In this document: positions 61,401-64,000 of the stretch, piece after piece
Numbering within the stretch: position 1 is the stretch's first letter
Layout: each line of letters starts with the position of its first letter
The notes under the pieces: model-generated
What the model saw: only the letters and a program-made list of their open reading frames with translations
Database searches by the model: none
Told to the model about the DNA's origin: nothing
Position numbers and translations under genes: made by a program
Source: Macrostomum hystrix
Taxonomy: Eukaryota; Platyhelminthes; Macrostomidae
Direction of reading: 5' to 3'
NCBI GenBank assembly: GCA_950097015.1
Contig: CATNEN010000007.1
Coordinates: forward strand, 9,611,001 to 9,675,000
Length of the DNA stretch: 64,000 nucleotides

Positions 61401-64000
61401 GACCAGTGATGTTTATTTTTACAGTAAAACACGATTGTTTTTAGTTAGTTGGCAAATGTTGTAGGACTCTCGATTCAACACTTGGCCCTTTCCTGATTGG
61501 CCTGAGGAGAAATTCCACCAACCAATGGGAGTGGAGCGATGGCAGCGAGCCCGAGGCGGGCACTTTCTACATGGGCCGGCCGCCTCCGAACTGCGCAGCC
61601 CTGGATGCCAACTTGGCGCTGGTGATCGACGTTGACTGCTCGCAGCAGCTGCAGTTCGTGTGCCAGCTGACCAAGTACTCCGGTAATGCACTGGCTTTCT
61701 CACTGACCATTCGTGCTTTGAAGTGCTGTCGCACCAGCACTAATCGCACTTTCGTTTGAGCATTCTTCCTGAATTTATCTTCGTGTTCATGTGCATTTTC
61801 TTCCTCCAGGGTACTCAGGCTCGTCAGACAAGCTGATGCTGGTGCAGAGGAAATACTGCGTTCTTGCTGCTTACAGGACAGGCCCATTGATCCCATACCA
61901 AAGAGCATTGCGGCTGTTAGATATGGATAATTCCTCAACAAACCAGTTTACAACCACTGACAGCCGCTCGGGAGCCTACATAATGTATTATTCAGCAGGA
62001 TCCTGCAACTCTTTGAGTCCGCTTGGTCAAGCTGTTGTCTACCTGTTCTCATTTAGCAAGTGTAAGTAGGCAGCCTATAGGCCTTGTTCTTTCCTAATTC
62101 AAGCTTTTCTGACACTGACATTGTACCATGAGACAGCAAAGCCAAAGCCTATAGGCCTTGTTCTTTCCTAATTCAACAAGCTTTTCTGACACTGACACAG
62201 TGTACCATGAGACAGCAAAGCCAAAGCCTATAGGCCTTGTTCTTTCCTAATTCAACAAGCTTTTCTGACACTGACAGTGTACCATGAGACAGCAAAGCCA
62301 AAGCCTATAGGCCTTGTTCTTTCCTAATTCAACAAGCTTTTCTGACACTGACACAGTGTACCATGAGACAGCAAAGCCAAAGCCTATAGGCCTTGTTCTT
62401 TCCTAATTCAACAAGCTTTTCTGACACTGACACAGTGTACCATGAGACAGCAAAGCCAAAGCCTATAGGCCTTGTTCTTTCCTAATTCAACAAGCTTTTC
62501 TGACACTGACACAGTGTACCATGAGACAGCAAAGCCAAAGCCTATAGGCCTTGTTCTTTCCTAATTCAACAAGCTTTTCTGACACTGACACAGTGTACCA
62601 TGAGACAGCAAAGCCAAAGCAAATGACGTCTCTTTCACTGCAGCCTGCATGAAGCCGCTGCTGAAAGGCATACCTGGAGAGGTGAGCGTCAACCTGCAGG
62701 CGTCCAGCAGCCACTACAGGCGACATGTGAATTATTCTGCGGCCGGCTCTGTCGGCAGCTATGCGGGTGAGCCAATCTCCTGGGCTGACTCAGGCTGGCT
62801 CCATGAGAAATTAGCACCTGAATTATCGCATTTCAGATCACAACAAGTGCGTAGTGGTCCCTGGCGACTATCAGTACTACGACTACGAAATCGGAATGGC
62901 AGAAAATGGTCGACTTTGCGAAGCACAGAGCGTTTGTGGCGGCTACATTCCAGCAGGGTACCAGCCGAACAGCCAGTGCGCCTCCAGTAGGTCACAGTTT
63001 GCTGACTGCTGGCGATGGGAAACAAATGAATTTGAAACCTCGCTGCTGAGTGATTTTCAAAGCGAAGCAAACAGACTTTATATTACGCTTGATTGCATTT
63101 TACTGCATGGCTGAATTATGTTTGTGCGCAAACCTCATTAGTGTATTAGCGGGTTATAAGTAGCCATCAATCATTAAACGTTTCAGTAAGGGTTGCGGCT
63201 CAATTCGCCTGCTGTACTAGAGAATCGAGCTGGACCACCGTAAAGCGTTGCTTCGACATCAACAGTGCGAACTTCAGATGCGGTGAGTTAACCAAGTCCA
63301 ATTTTGAGTGCGTTCTCTGAAAAAGAAAATAGTGAACGAATCTTAAAACCTTTTAGTGCCGAACTATCTACCATTCAATGACCAGCAGGCGAAGGCATTG
63401 TACTCGGCAAGTTTTCAGAAAGCTTTCTTCTTTAATGACAAGCGGCTGCCAACCACAAGTTACAGTGAAAGCGAAAGTATTGTCACTCTGAGCACGAACT
63501 CAATTTCTTCCGGGATACCAAAGCATTTTTGGAGCCTGCTGGTTGATCTGAAATCCGTCCACTGCCTAGGATTAGCAGTCCTGAATTTTAGTAAGTTTAT
63601 ATATGTGGATTTCGCATAATCATTCCCGATTGAGAGCTGATTTGCAACCACGCATGACATGTGATAGGTGGCAAGCTTAATAACTTCACGGTTCGAGTGG
63701 GCGACATCTGGAACCTGAGCCTCGCTGATCTGGCGTTTCAACCGTGGCCCGTCTGTTACCGCTTTAATCTTCCGGAGGACGCGGCCTCGCCGCTGACTGT
63801 GAAATGCAGCAGCTCCATGTGCGGACGCTACGTGGCATTCCTGCAGGGTGTTGGCGTTGGACGGCTGTCAATCACCGGCCTGCAGATTGTTGCCGAGGAA
63901 GGTGAGTGGGGTTTGGCATGGTCTCTGGAAAATCCTCAGCATGCTGCACTTGGTCTGCACACCGAACATTTGTATTGGATTGGTTGGAGTCTAAACTGAC
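58405..64000 (+). CDS. Secreted multi-domain lectin-like protein (3' end outside window)
   Basis: Thirteen exons join in frame: 58405-58483, 59043-59365, 59463-59619, 59909-60120, 60323-60452, 60534-60702, 61465-61682, 61810-62061, 62644-62766, 62837-62986, 63187-63282, 63357-63590 and 63668-63901, about 792 residues so far. Exon 1 is a signal-peptide-like MSTGLWTALCLIHAMSS. Exons 2-3 resemble an F5/8-type C (discoidin) domain ending RILQLDVIGYL, and exons 4-5 may be a divergent one. Exons 6-7 form a C-type lectin domain: CPPGWTASATVCW, FLIGLRR, WEWSDGSEP, then the C-terminal cysteines in DVDCSQQLQFVCQ. It lacks EPN/QPD and WND, so canonical Ca-dependent sugar binding is doubtful. Exons 9-11 are cysteine-rich. 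Exon 13 looks like the second half of another discoidin/F-lectin domain (CGRYVAFLQG). Most introns are phase 1. The exon 2 donor (GTTGAA) is weak. The product is probably extracellular, in recognition or adhesion. Confidence 0.75.
62065..62625. repeat. 79-bp minisatellite in a lectin-gene intron
   Basis: Seven copies of a 79-bp unit beginning GCCTATAGGCCTTGTTCTTT fill the intron between exons 8 and 9. Copies are nearly identical, differing mainly by 2-4-base indels in the CTGACACAGTG part, indicating recent expansion. Confidence 0.96.

Overview
The window is animal nuclear DNA. It has spliced genes with GT-AG introns, two homeobox transcription-factor genes, Polycomb and Rab-escort proteins, and a multi-domain secreted lectin. 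Genes are compact, with mostly 60-600 bp introns and GC-rich coding sequence, separated by less GC-rich spacers packed with minisatellites. Two genes (SHMT and REP) have a pyrimidine-CAG 3' splice site only 11-15 nt before the start codon and no visible upstream exon, which would fit spliced-leader trans-splicing. That, with the gene content, suggests a lophotrochozoan such as a free-living flatworm. The species call is inference only; no sequence search was possible.

Layout. 1-5.9 kb: non-coding, with tRNA-derived elements and a 60-bp minisatellite. 5.9-7.4 kb (-): BarH-like homeobox gene in 3 exons. 7.4-13.6 kb: repeat-poor non-coding sequence, probably regulatory DNA. 13.6-15.9 kb (+): cytosolic-type serine hydroxymethyltransferase in 5 exons. 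17.0-17.4 kb (-): intronless 133-residue protein, possibly ubiquitin-like. 18.2-32.6 kb: head-to-tail cluster of Helitron-like elements; the two large ones carry an 18-bp array followed by a 23-bp array, about 12 kb of satellite in all. 32.6-35.1 kb: AT-rich spacer. 35.1-38.2 kb (+): Rab escort protein. 38.7-41.1 kb (+): GSTCD-like methyltransferase. 42.2-43.2 kb (+): TMEM126-like membrane protein. 45.4-52.8 kb (+): Mnx/HB9 homeobox gene with a 6.3-kb first intron holding three minisatellites and a perfect hairpin. 53.9-54.5 kb (-): Polycomb RING-finger protein, convergent with Mnx. 54.5-58.4 kb: AT-rich spacer. 58.4 kb to the window end (+): secreted lectin-like protein, 13 exons visible, mostly separated by phase-1 introns, continuing past the edge.

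The genes do not form one pathway. REP (Rab prenylation), GSTCD and TMEM126 are closely spaced and co-oriented, but I see no evidence of functional coupling beyond that. The most unusual feature is the tandem Helitron-like cluster with nested satellites. Next come the spread of a different minisatellite into nearly every long intron, one of which also lies inside the REP coding sequence, and a SINE family whose tail resembles the deeply conserved metazoan SINE core.
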